Origin: Volvox africanus
Taxonomy: Eukaryota; Chlorophyta; Chlorophyceae; Chlamydomonadales; Volvocaceae
Assembly: GCA_030268105.1 (NCBI GenBank)
Contig: BSDZ01000016.1
Span: 3,169,501 to 3,233,500, forward strand
Direction: 5' to 3'
Length of the DNA: 64,000 bases
In this document: positions 44,299 to 56,600 of the stretch, one piece after another
Numbering within the stretch: position 1 is the stretch's first letter
Layout: every line of letters begins with the position of its first letter
The notes under the pieces: generated by a model
Seen by the model: the letters and a program-made list of their open reading frames with translations, nothing else
Told to the model about the DNA's origin: nothing
The model's database searches: none
Position numbers and translations under genes: made by a program

Positions 44299-44391
44299 TG
44301 CCTTAACGGCTGGCCGTAAGGATGACCACCGACCACGCGTTAGTTCAGAAATCCCAGGTGGTGCCCCCTCCGCAGGAACCCGGGCAAGCCC

Positions 44392-45627
44392 CTATTTCGG
44401 CTGAGGTACAAACGGCGGCATTAGAGGGCAATCCTTCGTGGAATGATTCTCCGCACACCGTAGACAAACATTGGCCAATTTCCGACGCTCGAATTCGGAA
44501 CGATTGCAATTCCATTTTGGCATAAACGTGTCGTCCGTACGAGTACGCTTCGCGTTGGGGTCGGAACGCTGTGCGGCTGCCGACGACGGCGCACCACCAC
44601 GCTTCCTGTTCCTAGCTGGGTCCGAGCTCGGACCTGCCCCTCCTGTACCACGGACACCCGAGCTAGCGCCCCCGCGCGCCTTGCGTTGCCCGTTGCTGCG
44701 TCGCGTCGCGGCAGTAGGCGTGGGGCGGGTCGCGCCGAGGTCCTGGTCGAGAGCCACAGCTTTCCCAAGCGGATCCTGCACTTGCACGGCATTTGCACGA
44801 GGGGCAGACTTGACTTCTTCCTCGCCGGCAAGAAGTCGTATCTCCGCGCCCTTAGCAAAAGCGACCAACGCGTCATACGACTTGATCTGCGCTCCAACCA
44901 AGTCAGTGGCGCACCATTTAGCCAAAAGTTTCGTTAGGCCTCGCCTAAACCAAAAGACACGCTCAGATTCGGTGAGGTCAGCAATGGGAGTCACAAGTGC
45001 TTCGAAGCGTGACTGGTACGCAGGTACATTTTCATCCCGACGCATGTGGTAGCTACCCGCTGCCAAAACGTTACGAGCTTCCACATCGCGTGCTTGAACC
45101 TCAGTAGCGAATCGTGCGAGCAAAGCGGCGACTAACTCGTCAAAAGTATAGCTGCCCCGGGCGTTGGTCCAATTGCGATACCAGTCCTTCGCTGCGCCCT
45201 CGAGGGTGTTACCAACGAAGAGACACCTGATACCGTCATTGTCGCCACCATGAACAGCTTGGAGGTACTTTTTAGCGTCACGCACGTACGCACGAGTTGC
45301 ATCGGCTATGCTATGCCCTGGTGTCTTGTCGGTCAGCGAAATATTGAGCCTAGGAACGGGAATCGACAATCTCATCACCTCAGGGATGTCATCATGCCCT
45401 CGAGCTTGAGGTAATGGCAGAACCCTTGGTCCAGCAGTGTTGTCCATATTCGTGTTCACTGCTGAATGCGGCACAATTAAGTGAGCAGGGGTCTGAAGGA
45501 AAAGGGGCTCTTGAGTGGCTCGCGCGCCAACAGTCTCAAGACCTCTATCCGGCGCTCTAGCAGCTACAACGAAATCAGGTTGGCTAGCTAGGCTAGTGTG
45601 CGGCGTATCGTCGTGTTCCGCGGACAT
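44392..45627 (-). CDS. gag: Gag of gypsy A-2 (411 aa)
   Basis: ATG at 45627. It has a Gag core at about residues 115-270 (LEGAAKDWYRNWTNARG, YQSRFEALVTPIADL, FWFRRGL), an Arg/Gly/Ala-rich basic region, and a CX2CX3HX4C knuckle (CLRCAENHSTKDC) near the end. It matches B-1 Gag in order and in the core motifs. It ends in TAG at 44394-44392, after which the frame stays open into pol. Confidence 0.93.
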   Translation of the reverse strand: MSAEHDDTPHTSLASQPDFVVAARAPDRGLETVGARATQEPLFLQTPAHLIVPHSAVNTNMDNTAGPRVLPLPQARGHDDIPEVMRLSIPVPRLNISLTDKTPGHSIADATRAYVRDAKKYLQAVHGGDNDGIRCLFVGNTLEGAAKDWYRNWTNARGSYTFDELVAALLARFATEVQARDVEARNVLAAGSYHMRRDENVPAYQSRFEALVTPIADLTESERVFWFRRGLTKLLAKWCATDLVGAQIKSYDALVAFAKGAEIRLLAGEEEVKSAPRANAVQVQDPLGKAVALDQDLGATRPTPTAATRRSNGQRKARGGASSGVRGTGGAGPSSDPARNRKRGGAPSSAAAQRSDPNAKRTRTDDTFMPKWNCNRSEFERRKLANVCLRCAENHSTKDCPLMPPFVPQPK

Positions 45628-46078
45628 GGAGCACGAGACGATACCCTAGTCTTGCGTAATAGAAGCCGACTTCTATCGCAAAGGCAAGAGTACAAAACAA
45701 TTCGGTGAGCCTACCGACAGTACTCTTGAGAAGATTCAGCAAACTCAGCAAGTAATTGCCCAGCTGAGTCCTGATCTCCGTAGTTTGGGCAATGAGAGTC
45801 GCCAACTGGCCCGGACGAACGCCGGTCTCAGTCGCCGCGGCAAGCAATGCCGGTGCACTGAGATTACCTGCGACTCAGAGCGTACACTTACACAACAAGT
45901 GCAGCAATCTAAGTAAAAGCAATTAAACAATTACAAACCGGAAGCGGCGGCGTCCAAAACGGCGTGGCCTAAGTCTTCGGCAAAAGTATCTAGCGGTCCT
46001 CGTGGTTCGTCGCTGGAACTCGCCATAGAAAGAACCTACTTCCGATTAGACAAAGAGAGACAGTTAGGCAACGAACCC

Positions 46079-46090
46079 GTCTCGATACCA
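46079..46090 (-). other. Primer binding site of gypsy A-2
   Basis: The minus strand reads TGGTATCGAGAC three bases after the 5' LTR, with GGGTTCG following. Confidence 0.75.
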
Positions 46091-46093
46091 AAT

Positions 46094-46917
46094 TGTTGTA
46101 CCTCTCGTTCGCGTTTGCTCATAAGTATCTGCACGTCTGGAGACTATCGACACCGATGCGCGAGCACTTGCAAGTACAGCAAGGCAAGCGAGAGCAAACA
46201 GAGACAGCGGAAGACTTCAAGACGAAGAGAGATATAACTTACAGTTTTACGGATCAGAACGATGCAATGGACGAAATCGCCGTCAGCGCCGGAAGCAAGC
46301 AATCATCACGCGGCGGTGATTAGCGAAGTTAAGGCTTAGCTCGGGCTAAGTAGAATAGTGTATAGAAATAGTAATTTAGAACACACGAGTGTTCTCCGGT
46401 ATCGGATATCTTGTCTAGCTTAGCCGTCCTCGCATCTGTTATACTCGCAGCATCGCAGTGCCGTACGATTCACATTAGGAGGCCGATCCTAGATGTGACA
46501 ACCCTACTGCGTATGGGCGATGTCTACTCGTAACAACGTATAAGCCTTTCCGGCATTCGCATGATGCAAGGGTCCGGATAACGATATCCGGTTGCAGGGC
46601 ATGTATCGCGACGAGTGCGGCGCTCTCAACGTGTGCTTAAATGAAGTAATATTATATCAGATAATATTACTTATCGTTTCGTAGCACGAGCATAATGCGC
46701 ACTTCAATGCTTCGGGCTTTCATGCATGCTAGGCGGATTTGCCATGGTGCGATGTCGCGATGGATAATGACAACATGCCAAATGCATATATAAATGTATG
46801 CGAATACATTTATATCATGCAGATTCATTCATATGTAATGCGTTCATCACAAAAGCACTTCGCCTCATAGGATCGCGTCGACCTACGCGTCGGCGGAAAA
46901 TGAACCGTAGCACAACA
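46094..46917 (-). repeat. 5' LTR of gypsy A-2
   Basis: 824 bp, partner of 39447-40270, followed by the duplication CATAC. Confidence 0.96.
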
Positions 46918-47084
46918 CATACATTACGACAGGATAGTTTCCGTACACACAAAAATAATTCTGCAGCGGGTGGGCAAAACAGCAAACAATAACAGGAACG
47001 ATAACTGAAACAGTAAAGAAATAACCAGAACGACCAAAAGTAGTTACAGTGAGCAAGAATGCGAGGCTGCCTCGTACGCAAAGC

Positions 47085-47646
47085 GAAAGTGGCGCGAATG
47101 TTGCTATCGCACGCGTAAGACCTTGCGAAAGTGTGCGAATATGTTAGTTACATGCGTTTAAAACTTCTACGCAACCCACAACTGCTACCTGTGTACGCAT
47201 TATTCGCAGCATACGCAAGCATGCGTTAATGCGCGTTAATGCTCGTTAGGCGTGCGTATATTGTGCGTTAGAGAACTTTAACTTCCATGCACGCTATGTA
47301 TTTTTGCTTGCGTATGGGTCTCTAACGCTTGCGTTGCGTTAGGCCTAACGCACACCTTAGAATCTATGTGGGTGCGTTTGACATTGCGTAAGTTCGCGTT
47401 AGGTTGCGTTAGCTAACGCAAAGTAAACGCAAACATTTTCGTTCCCTCCCAAAAAAGTTTATTTGCGATTGCGTTAGGTGCGTTAGGATTGCGTTAGCAA
47501 TACGCAAGCAATAACGCAATGCGTTTGATTTGCGTTAGGCTTTGCGTTAACTCGCGTTAGTTCGCGTTAAGCTTGCGTTAGGCTTGCGTTAGGGGTCCCT
47601 AACGCGAGCCTAACGCGAGCTAATGCACGAATTCCTTGTTATAGTG
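47085..47646. repeat. CACTA right subterminal repeat array and terminal inverted repeat
   Basis: More than a dozen copies of GCGTTAGG or near variants in both orientations between 47210 and 47625, then the TIR ending TTGTTATAGTG at 47646. 46923-47084 is the CACTA internal remnant right of A-2, and I see no gene in it. Confidence 0.88.
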
Positions 47647-47649
47647 GAG

Positions 47650-48585
47650 GAGCTGAGCGCCGCCATTTTCGCTGCGGCTACCACCGGTCTGTAATATTCA
47701 CGAAATTAGTCTAGTGACACTTAGAACCTGCTCTCTGTGAGTTTGGCTGTGCTTTCTGTTAAAGTCAATCTCTAAGTTAGTCGCGGTCAACGTGGCTCGC
47801 GACCTAGACAATTCTGCCTTCTCTGTTAGGTAATATCTTCCTGCAACACTGCTTTCTATCTAGAACTTGTATTGCAGTTTTGCTGAGGAATCCCTGTAGT
47901 TGCGGGTTCGATAGTACCTTCGCATCGAATCCGACGAGGAGTCAACTTCGTGAATTCACTTCGGCTTTCACTAATACATATATATCTCTATTACTTGAAA
48001 GGTATTGTGTTTGTTCCAACCGCCGTGAGTGCTTCTGCAGTGTCAACACCTCAGACCCTTTGGAGCGGCACTTCTGCCCAGTCACTCCGATCCATCGCAA
48101 ATCAACTTCACGCGCGGACTTCAAAATTTTTGAAGTTCATCGAAGGCATCCAAGCGTTGGGTAGGCCCTGGTCCTTGCCTTTGCTTTGCCTTTCGCCAGA
48201 ACAGTCACTCGCAGTTCGATCTGTTAGGCTTTCAGGCATACAATATGCAAGCCTCGAACTTAGCGAATGCTGTCTCGGCTCTTGCTGCCAACACCTTTCA
48301 GTTTGTTGGCCGGATTGCTGCTAATGCTAGCCAAGCGAATAGGTGGGAATGGCTCTCTAGCCACCAAATGCTGCTGTGGCAGGTGGTATCGACCTTCCGA
48401 ACCAGCCTTCACCTATTCCCAGGCAAGGCGGCACAGCATCCCCTGAGGCACCTACATCACCTATTTATGCCCCATCCCCTTTTTATGTTCATGGCCCTGC
48501 TGTAGTGTCAAACCATTTGACACCTGGTGCCGTGGATATTCCTGGGATGGCTCCCGCTGCTGCCGCAACAACTTGTGCTGCTGTT
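47650..48585 (+). pseudogene. gag: Leader and first part of gag of gypsy B-2, frameshifted
   Basis: 47650-48244 is leader, matching the B-1 leader. Gag starts at ATG 48245 (QASNLANAVSALAANTF). At about 48360, ten bases present in B-1 (GTTGACACAG) are missing, so the frame breaks after WEWLSS. The original frame is readable again from 48376 (GGIDLPNQPSP) to the Av-1 insertion at 48586. Confidence 0.9.
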
Positions 48586-49414
48586 TGTTGTGCCTCTCCT
48601 TAGGGTTTGCTCATAGGTATCTGCACGTCTGGGGACTTTTGATACCGATGCACAAGCACTTGCAAGTACATCAAGGCATTTGAGAGCAAACAGAGACAGC
48701 GGAAGACTTCAGAGCAAGGAGAGATATAACTTACAATCATATATCAACGAAGCAATGCAGGGACGCGATCGCCGTCAGCGCCGGAAGCAAGCGTTCATCA
48801 CGCGGCGTTGATTAGCGAAGTTCAGGCTTAGCTCGGGCTAAGATATTAGAGCAACTAGCAATAGTTGAGTTGAACACACGAGTGTTCCATGAGCATGTTT
48901 TGTCCGCTCTACTTAGCCGTCCTCGCATCTGTTATACTCGCGATATCTCTACGCCGTACAATCCACACTAGGAGGCCAACCCTAAGTGCGGAAAACCCTA
49001 CTGCGTATCTGCGATATCCACGTATAACAACCGATAAGCCTTTCCGGCATTCGCATGATGCAAGGGTCCGAATAGCAATATTCGGTTGCAAGTCATTCAT
49101 CGCGACTAGTGCGGTGCTCACAAAGCATGTCGCAACAATATAATATTATAGCAAATAATATTACTTAACAGTACATGACATGAGCATGCCGCGCGCCTGT
49201 GCTTCTCTGAGCATTGCATATGTTAGGCGTATCAGTGGTGATGCGATGTGTCGCAATGCATAGCATTAACATGCTAATTATATGTAAATGTATGCAAATA
49301 CATTTATATGCATGCGAGTTCATTCATGGTCATCATGCATTCATCAAGTCAGCACTTCGCCTCGTAGCGTCGCATTGACCTACACATCGGCGGGAAATGA
49401 ACCGTGGCACAACA
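48586..49414 (-). repeat. 3' LTR of Av-1
   Basis: 829 bp, TGTTGTGCC to GGCACAACA. It shares the order of hairpins with the family A LTR, with altered stems, for example CCGAATA-GCAA-TATTCGG at 49068-49085. Confidence 0.95.
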
Positions 49415-52400
49415 ATTATCCCCCCTCCCGCATGCAGCGTCCTCGCTGCCTAGCATCGCTTCCATTAATTGAGGTATCAACAACAACCTCCACATGGAAA
49501 AGCAACGAGTAATCGGGCATTGCAAGGATAATATCATCAGTGACGGTTCGATTGAGCTCGTCGAATGCCCGTCGGCACTTCGATGACTCAAACAAAACGA
49601 ACATCCCTTGCGGGTCAAGTTCGCAAGTCATAGAGTAATTTTCAGTGGGCTTCCGGAGATACTTGGTCAAGCCTGGGAACTGCGAAGTCCCAAGAGGTTC
49701 TGAGGCACGGGCCAAAACATGAACCACTGCGACCTTCCGCGAAACCATTTTCACATTGGCGGCCGCTACAATGTGACTGAAATACTCCACCTGAGGCTAC
49801 GCCCAAACATTTGGCGCGTTTAGCAAACGATTGCTTTTGCCTCGTCACATCAAAACATGAGCCACAGATGCTCCATCATGCGTTTGGGATGAACCAAGAT
49901 GTCATCCATACAACAAAACCTGTCGGCAAACGGCTCGAGCATGCGGTTCACATCCGCTTCAAGTGTCATGGGGCATTAGTCAAATCCCAAGCGACACGGC
50001 CGTATACTCAAATTGACCAAAGGGATTTCGAAAAGCGATTTTCAAAATATCAGAGGCAGCGATGCCAGTCTGATTGCAACCCTGTTGCGAGTCAATTGAG
50101 GAGACATAAGCTGAACGTTCAGCATATCGAACAGGTTATCAACACACATACAAAGGGTCGCGATTTCAACATCATTCGCATTCAAGCCCGGTAGGCAGTA
50201 CACATGCTCAGGATACCGACAAGTATTATCGGTGCAGAGTAGGAGGATGTGTGGGGCAACAATCATACCCTTTGTAGCATTTCTGTCTCTTACTGCCGCT
50301 CAACCTTGCACTTGGTAGCGCTTCAGAGAACAGAGGGATTGTGCAAACAACAGGACAAGGTGGAAGCGCGGGGATATCACGAGACATCCGTATGCATTTT
50401 GCATCAAGGCTTCGACCCCAGAATCCACAAAATCTGCGCGGTGGTGGCACATCATTCCACCTAATGCCTCAAAAGCCCATACGGTTCATGACTCCGTGGC
50501 TTCGGTTTTCATTCGCGTGGCCAATGTAGGCGCAGCGTAACCATAGGCACCGCCTCAGTTTTGCCCTCCTTTGGTGTGACACCTGGTACCCTCCGACCCG
50601 AGTCCCCCTTGGCCTACATCAAGGGTTAAGGACTTCGTCCGGAGCGCGCGAGGTACGACAGGATGTCAAAGACCCCTTCAGGTACGATGCAGTCTCTGCA
50701 GAACCCTGCAGTGCGTACACTCGGGTCACAACAACCAAAGGGCCTAACAATAGGCGAAGGGTGATTCTGCCCAACGATGGGACTTTTACTCCATCCGCAA
50801 GAGTAACCTGTGCACAATCCAACGACTGTGGAGAACGACTCCACTGCATTCACCCTGCCGAGTAGGTGAAGTCGTCTATGGCACCAAAATGCATGTGCCT
50901 TCAGAATACGGTCAGCAAGACCGACGTGAATTACTGGGATCCGAATACCTGTTGGCAACTGCCCTGTAGGTAACGATGCTGCACTTGTAGTAATCAATTT
51001 GCGGACAGCAGCAGCAATCCCAGGATGGGTTCGAAGCAATCGACAGAACCCACAGCAGGAGTTTCATACAAGACGTCAGTAGCATAGGGCAGTTCAGCAA
51101 CAGAACTGACACACCCTCCATATTCACACCATCAAACAGCATGGTGCCTGGTGCGAACCAGGTGACACTGCATACCCTTTAGCATAGCCTCAGCCGCGCG
51201 CTGACTATAGGCAGGGAATAACACATGCAGCAGTGTCCGTACATTGACGTCTACTCCTGTACAAAGTAAGCTGTACGAACAGTTCACATAGAGATGAGGG
51301 GATGAACATAGCCATGATACGTCCTCAAGGACCAAGAGCAACAATGCCTTCATGGCTGATCGTACGAACGACCACTGACAACACATTTGTTCAGCATTCC
51401 CGGGTGGAGTCGACTCCGCATAAATCCGGGCAATCCCCTACCTTAGCCGTATGGCCAAAGGCTGCAACAACAGACACCCCTTCGTGAGGTAGTCCACTGC
51501 ACATCTCCAGCAAAGAGTGACCATCCTCCGACGCACAAGCTCGGATTGCATGCACTCCCATTTTGCCAGTCATAGGTCCTGCATTTGCATGGCAGACACA
51601 TGAGGCACAGCTTTCAAAGCATTTTGTCCAACTAAGATACATATCTCAGCTCTCAGGACAAATGGCACCAAGTCCACATACGACTGGACTCTTATCCCCA
51701 TCAAGTCAGTGGCATATTGTCTAGCCAAAGACCATGACAGATCTCACTGGAACCCGAAGATACAAAGAGCATCAGAACGTGATTGATACGCGGGTACCAT
51801 TTCATTCGAGCGCATGCTATACAAGCCCGAGGCTAATGTACGGCGTGCCTCCATATCACGTGGCTAATCTTCTGGGGTAAGGCGTGCAAGCAAGGCGGCA
51901 ATCAACTCACCCAACGTGAAGTTTTCCCGTGCAGTGGCCCATTGGTCTTACCATGTCTTCGTCACACCTTCAAAGGAAACCTCTGACGAAGAGACATCGC
52001 ATGGCGTCATGTTCACACCTCGGCACAACTGCAGGTACTTCCTAACATCACGTAGATAAGTACGAGTTGCAATTGCGGTGTCACGCCCAACATTCACATC
52101 ATGTGAGATAAGCAATTTCGGTGCAGGGATAATAAACCTCTTCACCTCATTACCGTCGACGCGGTCTTGCATTTGAGGTGACAGCAGACCCCGTTGATCA
52201 GCAGTTCCATCTGTAACCGTCATGGCTGCCGAGCGTGGCGTAGTAAGATGGATAGGGGCCTGAAACACAAGAGAATCTTGAGCAGCAATCATGTCAATAG
52301 TCTCAGGATCTCTATCAAACATTCTAGGAATGGCACCCGGCTCGGGTTGACATGCCAAGCCTACGAATGTCACGTTCTGCCATCATGGAACACTGACCAA
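49415..52400 (-). pseudogene. Decayed gag-pol core of Av-1
   Basis: A patchwork aligned to family A: 49440 joins directly to sequence matching the RNase H start (1-aa drift from SDASI), then RT remnants to about 50250 (YFSHIV, FPGLTKYLRKP), protease and N-terminal pol to 51390, and gag remnants to about 52370 (start matching SAEH lost). Every frame is broken by stops and indels. Frames at 49416-49790, 50626-51039 and 51948-52373 are only fragments. 52400-52731 is leader. Confidence 0.85.
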
Positions 52401-52731
52401 CACGTTCGAATTGCGTGACAATAAGTGATGCACACAATTCCAAAGCAAGTGTACAAGCGATTCACATGAATCCGGCACAGGAGTACAAGCAATTCGGTCA
52501 GCGCACCGACGATACTCTTGCAGACTTCAAGTAAGTATGGCAGATACGTTCTCAGTTGATCCCTGTAGTCCGTGCGATCAAAGCCTCCAGCTGATTAGAA
52601 CGCAAGTTGTAACCAGGAGTGACCGCGAGCAATGCCGGACCACTAGTTTTATCTGCAACTCAGAGCGAAGGCTCACACCACAATTGTAGTAAACTATAAA
52701 GGGACAAAAGCAATCAGAATTCGGAAGCAGC

Positions 52732-53555
52732 TGTTGTACCTCTCGTTCGCGTTTGCTCATAAGTATCTGCACGTCTGGAGACTATCGACACCGATGCGCG
52801 AGCACTTGCAAGTACAGCAAGGCAAGCGAGAGCAAACAGAGACAGCGGAAGACTTCAAGACGAAGAGAGATATAACTTACAGTTTTACGGATCAGAACGA
52901 TGCAATGGACGAAATCGCCGTCAGCGCCGGAAGCAAGCAATCATCACGCGGCGGTGATTAGCGAAGTTCAGGCTTAGCTCGGGCTAAGTAGAATAGTGTA
53001 TAGAAATAGTAATTTAGAACACACGAGTGTTCTCCGGTATCGGATATCTTGTCTAGCTTAGCCGTCCTCGCATCTGTTATACTCGCAGCATCGCAGTGCC
53101 GTACGATTCACATTAGGAGGCCGATCCTAGATGTGACAACCCTACTGCGTATAGGCGATGTCTACGCATAACAACGTATAAGCCTTTCCGGCATTCGCAT
53201 GATGCAAGGGTCCGGATAACGATATCCGGTTGCAGGGCATGTATCGCGACGAGTGCGGCGCTCTCAACGTGTGCTTAAATGAAGTAATATTATATCAGAT
53301 AATATTACTTATCGTTTCGTAGCACGAGCATAAAGCGCACTTCCATGCTTCGGGCATTCATGCATGCTAGGCGGATTTGCCATGATGCGATGTCGCGATG
53401 GATAATGATGCCATGCTAAATGCATATATAAATGTATACGAATACATTTATATAATGCAGATTCATTCATATGTAATGCGTTCATCACAAAAGCACTTCG
53501 CCTAGTAGGATCGCATCGACCTACTCGTCGGCGGAAAATGAACCGTAGCACAACA
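52732..53555 (-). repeat. 3' LTR of gypsy A-3
   Basis: 824 bp, identical by eye to 58770-59593. The polypurine tract follows at 53556-53570. Confidence 0.96.
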
Positions 53556-53614
53556 ATTATCCCCCCTCCCGTATGCAGCGTCCTCGCTGCATCATACAGC
53601 ATCGACTGCAGGGG

Positions 53615-56600
53615 TCATTGGGCTTGCGTGGCACGTTTGCGGGCTTCTTCGAGCAGGGGTTTCATGTCCTGTGAGAAGTTGCGTGCCGGTTCCCATGAGT
53701 TGTGCTCGTCGGTATACCCTGTCCACTTGACCAAGTACTCGTGTACTGTCCGCTTACGTCGGTGTCGGCCCACACGACGCGCGCGATAATCTAACACCCG
53801 CTCCACATCGTAAAACTTCTGTTTACCAGCGATCCAGGTCTCGGGAACTGGTTCGATCGCTGCGGGGGCGTTAGCAGGCTCAGGGACGGGTTCCGTACCA
53901 CGATACGGACGAACAAGCGATACGTGAAACGTGGGGTGAATGGTCATATCAGCGGGTAATGCAAGCTCCACAGCCACATTCCCAACCATGCGCACGACAG
54001 GATACGGACCAATCCAGCGGGGTAAAAGTTTTCGGGATCCGTCGGCCAAAGAACGCAAGTTCTTGGTGCTTAGCAACACGAGTTGCCCTTCCGAAAACGT
54101 CACATCCTGCTTAGATTTGTTATAGTATTCCGTCGTTCGTTGCTGCGCCGCGTCCAAACACGACTTCGCGTCTGTGATTCGGGACATAAAAGACTTGGCA
54201 AAAAGTTTAGCAGCAGGCACGTTCACTTCCAACTCACGCCACACGGGTAGCGCGGGATGAAATCCATAGTTGAGAAAGAACGGACTTTTGCCTGTAGAGC
54301 GGTTAACAGCGTTGTTAAGCGCGAATTCTGCCGCAGTCAAATATGTATCCCAAACGAGTGGTGTGCGACCAGCATAATTGCGCAACATATCACCCAACGT
54401 GCGATTTGTGCGTTCGGTTTGACCATCGGTCTGCGGGTGATACGCCGTGCTCAGGTTGACGCGCATGCCAACTAGCTTGCAGAGCGCTTCCCAAAACTTA
54501 GACGTGAACTGGCCACCGCGATCCGAGATCACATTTTTAGGAACCCCGTGTAACCGAACCACATTGTCGAAAAACAAACGTGCGGTTTGCTCAGCCGTGC
54601 AGGATGATGTGCATGGTGCTAGGTGAACCATCTTAGTCAGACGATCGACCATTACGAACACCGCATCGTATCCCCCCTCAGTTTTGGGCAGCGCGACTAC
54701 GAAGTCCATGGAAACACTTTCCCAAGGCGCATCCGGGACAGGCAACGGTTGCAACAACCCATGGCCCTTACCGGACAAAGCCTTATTGCGCTGGCACAGA
54801 CTGCATGTCTGGACGAAGTTCGCCGCATCCTTAGCCAAACGAGGCCACCAAAAGGAACGTTGCACCAAGTCGATCAATCGCTTGCTACCAGGGTGTCCTG
54901 CTAACGGGTCCTCGTGGAACCGCGCAAGGATGTCGTAGCGTAGCGCGTCGTCGTTCGGAACGACGATTTGCGTAGCTGCACCCTCCGTCCGTAGCCAAAG
55001 GCCATTCTGCTTGCGAAGGTTTTCTACATTAGCCGGGTCCGCGAACCAGGCGTCTGCGTTGTAGGCAACCTTCAACCGCTCCGCGAGGTCCGTCGCGATC
55101 GGAACCTCCTCGCTACGCGGCCGCACGACGGGCGCTGCCAAAATTGCAGCGTGTAGCGACGGATGTCGACTGAGAGCATCGGCAATATTCAATTTACCAG
55201 AAATATACTCCCAGGTGCAGTTGAACCTAGCTAGATATTCCATCCACCTAGCTTGACGGCGGTTCAACGTCGGAACGCTTTGCAAAAACGTTAGGGGCTT
55301 ATGGTCAGTCTTTAAAGTAAACGGGCGTCCCTCGAGGTAACAGCGCCATTCCTTTAAAGCATGCAGCACGGCCAGAAGCTCCTGTTCCCCGGTGGTGTAG
55401 CGAATCTCCGCACCAGAAAACTTCTTACTCGTGAAGGCGATCGGTCGCCCTTCCTGTAACAATACAGCGCCGCTTCCAAATATTGAGGCATCAGACACTA
55501 CCTCAACACGAAATGGCAACGAGTAATCAGGGAATGCAAGGGTGACATCTTCGGCAACGATTCGTTTGAGCTCTTCGAATGCCCGCTGGCATTGCGACGT
55601 CCACGACTCGAGCGAAACGAAAACGCCTTTGCGAGTTAAGTTAGTAAGCGGGGCCGCAATGATGGAATATTTTTCAATGAACTTCCGGAAATAATTGGTC
55701 AAGCCAAGGAACTTACGCAGCTCCGTGAGGTTCTGAGGCGCGGGCCAATCACGAACCACGGCGACCTTCCGCGGGTCCATCTTCACACCGGTGGCCGACA
55801 CAATGTGGCCCAAATATTCCACCTGAGGCTGCGCCCAAAAGCATTTGGCGCGTTTAGCAAACAATTGCTCCCGCCTCATAACGTCAAGCACGAGCCGCAG
55901 ATGCTCCAAGTGCTCCTCGCGCGTCTTAGAATAAACCAAGATGTCATCCAGGTAGCAAACAACGAACCTGTCGATAAACGGCCTAAACATTCGGTCCATA
56001 ACCGCCTGAAACGTCGCAGGGGCATTAGTCAAACCAAATGATAGGACCGTATACTCAAAGTGACCGAAGGGCGTCCGAAAAGCGGTTTTCGGGATATCAG
56101 AGGCAGCGATGCGAATCTGATTGTAGCCCTGTTGTAAGTCAATTGAGGAAAAATAAGCCGAGCCCTTCAGCTTATCCAACAGGTCGTCAACGCGTGGCAA
56201 AGGGTAGCGATTTTTCACCGTATTTGCATTTAACCCCCGGTAATCAATGCACATGCGCAAGGTCCCATCCTTCTTACCGACAAACAAAATCGGTGCAGAA
56301 AACGGGGATGTGCTGGGGCGTATCATACCCTTCGCGAGTAAATCCGTCACCTGGCGCTTTACCTCATCCAGCTCCAATGGACTCAACCTGTACATTGGCC
56401 GGGCTGTAGGCTGCGCTCCAGGCATGAGAGGGATTGTGTGATCAACAGGACGCATAGGTGGTAGGCCGGGGATATCTTTAAAGACGTCCTCATACTGCGA
56501 CAGTAGGGCCTCAACCTCAGGATCCCCAGAAATCTGCGCGGTGGTGACACAACAGCTCACCCGCGGCCTTAAAAGCAGTCCGTGGGCACCCTTCCGTAAC

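Larger units (their letters stand above)
39447..46917 (-). mobile_element. Ty3/gypsy chromovirus family A, copy A-2, full length (7471 bp)
   Basis: Flanked by the duplication CATAC (39442-39446, 46918-46922). It has 824-bp LTRs that differ at two positions by eye (CTAGTA against CTCATA), a primer site, a polypurine tract, and open gag and pol separated by TAG in the same frame. It is inserted in the CACTA transposon, so it is younger than that element. Compared with A-3 it carries an excess of CpG to TpG or CpA changes. Confidence 0.97.
35862..47646 (+). mobile_element. CACTA (EnSpm/CMC-type) DNA transposon carrying nested gypsy A-2
   Basis: The ends are inverted repeats CACTATAACAAG..ATTCGTGC (35862 inward and 47646 inward, with a few mismatches) and are flanked by the 3-bp duplication GAG (35859-35861, 47647-47649). 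Terminal CACTA and a 3-bp duplication define this superfamily. Both ends carry dense subterminal repeats of (T)GCGTTAGG in both orientations. Removing A-2 and its duplication leaves about 4.3 kb. No DDE transposase was recognised, so it is probably non-autonomous. It carries at least one multi-exon gene. It sits in the leader of B-2, and the empty site is seen in B-1. The strand follows the internal gene. Confidence 0.9.

Noticed and set aside
44299..44394. Alternative nuclear code with UAG as a sense codon (as in some ulvophyte algae)
   Set aside because: LINE ORF2 and the CACTA gene end in TAG followed by non-coding sequence, and long frames here contain no internal TAG. Readthrough at one site is simpler.
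45593..45847. 84-codon frame overlapping the start of gag (also at 344-598 and 58269-58523) as a conserved extra gene
   Set aside because: It has no ATG start, and its conservation is explained by recent copying. Many of the differences between copies change the amino acid.
47880..48324. Leader frames of family B (also 21648-22092) as accessory proteins
   Set aside because: They lie between the primer site and gag, overlap each other and lack a good start. They are more likely untranslated leader.
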